DNA from: Marinomonas communis
GTDB taxonomy: Bacteria > Pseudomonadota > Gammaproteobacteria > Pseudomonadales > Marinomonadaceae
Reading direction: 5' to 3'
NCBI RefSeq assembly: GCF_004363305.1
Contig: NZ_SNZA01000003.1
Coordinates: 186,001-250,000 of the forward strand
DNA length: 64,000 nt
Part shown: positions 61,441-64,000 of the stretch, piece after piece
Numbering within the stretch: the first letter of the stretch is position 1
How the letters are laid out: every line of letters starts with the position of its first letter
Position numbers and translations under genes: made by a program
The notes under the pieces: model-generated
Databases searched by the model: none
The model's input: only the letters and a program-made list of their open reading frames with translations
What the model was told of the DNA's origin: nothing

Positions 61441-62490
61441 ATGTCATCCCATTACAGTGCACAAATTAAGAGGGGCAAAATAGCCCCTGTGTCCAGCCGT
61501 CCGTTAGCCATTACCTTATCAGTGATTGTACCGTTTTTTAATGAACAAGAGGTGTTGCCAGAATTTCATCGTCGATTAACAGCGGTGCTGAAAACAATGC
61601 CTGACAGCAGCGAGATCATTTATGTGGATGATGGAAGTTCGGATCAATCCCTCAGTTTAGTGAAACAGTTTAGTTCACCGAATAGTCATGTGCGTTGTAT
61701 CGCATTGAGCCGAAATTTTGGCAAAGAGTGTGCGATGAGTGCTGGCCTTGAGCATGCAAGGGGCGCAGCGGTGATCTTGATCGATGCCGACCTACAAGAT
61801 CCTCCAGAATGTATCCCTGAGATGGTTGCTGCATGGCGTGCGGGAGCGGATGTGGTCAATATGAAACGCTCTTCACGTCTAGGGGAAAGCTGGTTTAAGC
61901 GCACTTCCGCCGCTCTGTTTTATAAATTGTTAAACCGGTTGGCGGCATTGGATATTCCAGAGAACGTTGGTGACTTCAGGTTGCTAAGCGCCCGAGTGGT
62001 GGAAAAGCTTAATCAGTTGCCAGAACGAAACCGCTATATGAAAGGGCTCTTTAGTTGGCCTGGTTATCACCAAGTGACGCTAACATTTGAAAGAGATGCA
62101 CGCTTTTGCGGTGAAACAAAGTGGAATTTCTTCAAACTGTTAGGCCTAGCAATGGATGGCTTAACCTCCTTCTCCATTCGTCCACTTCGCTTGGCTACCT
62201 GTGCTGGTGCACTCACGGCAACCATGGCATTTATTTATGGCGCTTGGATTGTGTTTAAGACACTGGCTTATGGCGATCCCGTTTCAGGGTATCCATCAAT
62301 GATGGTGGCAATGTTGGCGTTGGCAGGTGTTCAGTTGTTGGCTGTCGGGCTGCTAGGCGAGTACATCGGTCGTATCTTTATAGAAGTGAAGCAGCGCCCC
62401 GTGTATTTAGTAGAGTCTATGACGGAGCAAGCACCATCACTTAAGCAAACAAAAGGAAGCGCATCTTGGGCAGTGGAGAGTGCATCATGA
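61441..62490 (+). CDS. Family 2 glycosyltransferase (GtrB/ArnC-type polyprenyl-phosphate sugar synthase)
   Basis: A membrane enzyme that loads a sugar onto a polyprenyl phosphate carrier. The frame opens at a TTG (61414); ATG 61441 (MSSHYSAQIKRGK) with AGGAG before it is preferred, giving 349 residues. The GT2 catalytic domain has SVIVPFFNEQEVLPEF, YVDDGSSDQSL, LIDADLQDPPE (metal-binding DxD) and DFRLLSARVVE. Two C-terminal membrane segments follow (about 235-315), as in GtrB, ArnC and DPM synthases. It overlaps the next gene by four bases (ATGA). Confidence 0.9.
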   Translation: MSSHYSAQIKRGKIAPVSSRPLAITLSVIVPFFNEQEVLPEFHRRLTAVLKTMPDSSEIIYVDDGSSDQSLSLVKQFSSPNSHVRCIALSRNFGKECAMSAGLEHARGAAVILIDADLQDPPECIPEMVAAWRAGADVVNMKRSSRLGESWFKRTSAALFYKLLNRLAALDIPENVGDFRLLSARVVEKLNQLPERNRYMKGLFSWPGYHQVTLTFERDARFCGETKWNFFKLLGLAMDGLTSFSIRPLRLATCAGALTATMAFIYGAWIVFKTLAYGDPVSGYPSMMVAMLALAGVQLLAVGLLGEYIGRIFIEVKQRPVYLVESMTEQAPSLKQTKGSASWAVESAS

Positions 62491-63935
62491 AAATGACTTT
62501 CCGTGAAAGCCATCTTTGGATGATTTTGGTGTTTGCCTTGCTACTGCGCTTAGTGTCGTTGACGACCTACCCACTGATGGACACCACCGAAGCTCGCTAT
62601 GGTGAAATGGCTCGTCTTATGGTCGAGACAGGTAACTGGCTAACGCCACAGTTTGATTACGGCATACCTTTTTGGGGTAAACCGCCGCTGTTTACTTGGA
62701 TGAGTGCCTTAGGCATAGAAACGTTTGGTTTAAGTGAATTTGCAGTGCGTGCTCCCCACTGGCTGGCGGGCGTCTTAACCATTTTGCTGATGGCATGGAT
62801 GACGAAGCGTGTAGGGTTTAATCCTCTGATTACCGCGGTTGTGTTGGCGACGTGCGGTATTTTCTCGATTTCAGCCGGTGCAGTGATGACCGACATGGCT
62901 CTGACATTATCTTTGACAATGGCCATGATGGGCTTTTATTTCGCCTGGTTGGGAGGTGAAAAACAGCGTTTATGGGGGTATCTAGGCTTCTTTGGTTTGG
63001 CTTGCGGTTTACTGGCTAAGGGGCCATTAGTGTTAGTGCTAATGGGGCTCGCGGTAGGGCCATGGCTATGGTTACAGCATGGCTTTATTGGTGCATTCAA
63101 AGTGTTGTGGCAGCGCTTTCCTTTGATCAGTGGTATGGGATTAATGCTGGCCGTTGCGTTGCCATGGTACTTACTGGCAGAGCAAGCAACACCAGGCTTT
63201 TTAGACTATTTCCTCGTTGGTGAGCATTTTAAGCGCTTTGTTGTGAGTGGTTGGCAAGGTGACTTGTACGGCTCAGCACACGATGAGCCTCGCGGTATGA
63301 TCTGGTGGTTTTGGTTACAAGCGGCATTTCCATGGTCGTTTGTTTTGCCCATCTTAGTGTTATTGCGCCGCTTAAAGCTGGCTCAATGGATCAAGCATGA
63401 GAATGGTCTATTTAGCTTTTTACTCTTGTGGCTGGTCTCGCCTATGTTGTTGTTCACCATGGCAGGCAACATATTACCTGCCTATGTTTTGCCTGGTATT
63501 CCTGCGCTAGGGGTGCTGATTGCTATGCTATTTGAGAAGCGTGATATCAATTGGTTGTCTGGCGTATCAATGGTGTTGCCACTACTGCTGATGATTATGA
63601 TGCTGGTGTTGAATATGGGCAAAGCGGACAGCCGCAGTGATCGAGTGATCTTTTCGAAAATAAAAGACGATGCGCCTGCTTTTTACATTAATAGTCGTCC
63701 TTTCTCTGGTCAGTTTTACAGCCACGGCCAAGCTAAGGTGATAGAAAGCCCTGATACGATCAACGATTTGCCGCACTTTCATTTGATCGGTCAAACCAGT
63801 GAAGTAAAAACATTTATTCAGCAGCAGAAGCTTAATTGTAGTGCAGACTTTAAAGCGCCATCAGGTAGGCAGCTTTTTGATTGCCAAGAAAGCAATCAAG
63901 AAAAGACGCCGAATCTTGCTTTGATATTTCCCTAA
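62487..63935 (+). CDS. Family 39 (ArnT-like) lipid-linked sugar transferase
   Basis: A polytopic membrane glycosyltransferase (about 11-12 segments) of the ArnT/PMT fold, which moves a sugar from a polyprenyl phosphate onto a lipid or protein in the periplasm. The frame opens at 62466; ATG 62487 (MKMTFRESHLWMILVF) overlaps the previous stop and has GGAGAG before it, giving 482 residues. The first periplasmic loop has the catalytic-type acidic pair in PLMDTTEARYGEMARLM, followed by FWGKPPLFTW. With the upstream GT2 gene and the two-component system, it suggests regulated surface-sugar modification, such as of lipid A. Confidence 0.88.
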   Translation: MKMTFRESHLWMILVFALLLRLVSLTTYPLMDTTEARYGEMARLMVETGNWLTPQFDYGIPFWGKPPLFTWMSALGIETFGLSEFAVRAPHWLAGVLTILLMAWMTKRVGFNPLITAVVLATCGIFSISAGAVMTDMALTLSLTMAMMGFYFAWLGGEKQRLWGYLGFFGLACGLLAKGPLVLVLMGLAVGPWLWLQHGFIGAFKVLWQRFPLISGMGLMLAVALPWYLLAEQATPGFLDYFLVGEHFKRFVVSGWQGDLYGSAHDEPRGMIWWFWLQAAFPWSFVLPILVLLRRLKLAQWIKHENGLFSFLLLWLVSPMLLFTMAGNILPAYVLPGIPALGVLIAMLFEKRDINWLSGVSMVLPLLLMIMMLVLNMGKADSRSDRVIFSKIKDDAPAFYINSRPFSGQFYSHGQAKVIESPDTINDLPHFHLIGQTSEVKTFIQQQKLNCSADFKAPSGRQLFDCQESNQEKTPNLALIFP

Positions 63936-64000
63936 AGGCATAAACCAATCGCACTGACTGGTGTAGAATGAGTCCACCATTTAGAAATTTCGGTGTCGTG
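63936..64000. other. Right edge, no gene recognised
   Basis: The last 65 bases hold no ribosome site or start that continues into a gene within the window. Confidence 0.5.

Overview
The window reads as chromosomal DNA of a marine-type gammaproteobacterium, probably from the Oceanospirillales/Pseudomonadales side. Three things point that way. Arginine succinyltransferase is made of two paralogous subunits (AruF and AruG). The neighbourhoods glnK-amtB / ubiK / comM and hemB-ppk / rho-ppx resemble those of Pseudomonas. Several proteins (Mqo, Ppk1, YheS, Rho) look closest to that branch. Genus cannot be set from the sequence alone. I saw no rRNA, tRNA, CRISPR array, prophage or insertion sequence. 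Almost everything is compact housekeeping and accessory metabolism.

Layout. 1-7.6 kb: the start of an FKBP-type prolyl isomerase, the redox chaperone Hsp33, an intergenic array of 73-bp repeats, ABC-F factor YheS, HemB and polyphosphate kinase. 7.7-15.6 kb: a leftward iron/surface-signalling module made of an ECF sigma factor, a FecR anti-sigma factor, a TonB-dependent transducer with an STN domain and an exported M16 metalloprotease, with a flavin reductase gene upstream. 15.8-21.3 kb: Rho, exopolyphosphatase, malate:quinone oxidoreductase and YfcL. 21.6-24.1 kb: LysO and a MATE exporter. 24.3-28.5 kb: late cobalamin genes (cobQ, cbiB, cobD, cobU). 28.6-30.1 kb: gpt and two small DUF proteins. 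30.3-35.2 kb: arginine succinyltransferase pathway (aruF, aruG, astD, astB), then a YjiH-type membrane protein, a LysR regulator and an RND efflux pair (to 42.5 kb). 42.7-47.9 kb: a diguanylate cyclase, a ClpP-like lipoprotein, a DUF1289 protein, RadA and a GNAT-nitrilase fusion. 48.0-52.3 kb: glnK-amtB with a sigma-54 promoter, ubiK, a Trp-rich protein and comM. 52.3-58.1 kb: a second iron-uptake operon (binding protein, two permeases, ATPase, TonB receptor). 58.4-64 kb: a BASS transporter, a two-component system and two glycosyltransferases of the lipid-linked/ArnT type.

How the genes work together. Two independent iron-type uptake units are present, each preceded by a Fur-box-like sequence. 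The first combines cell-surface signalling with a periplasmic protease, an arrangement that recalls the FusA/FusC and YddB/PqqL protein-piracy systems but here with its own FecI/FecR switch. This is the most interesting candidate system in the window.

The other notable signal is a dispersed family of 73-bp elements. I count eight full copies and three solo halves. Each is bounded by TGTAGGAC and GTCCTACA and built from two different REP-like hairpins. Three of the four loci lie between convergent genes. They look like REPINs, and the transposase expected to move them is not in this window.
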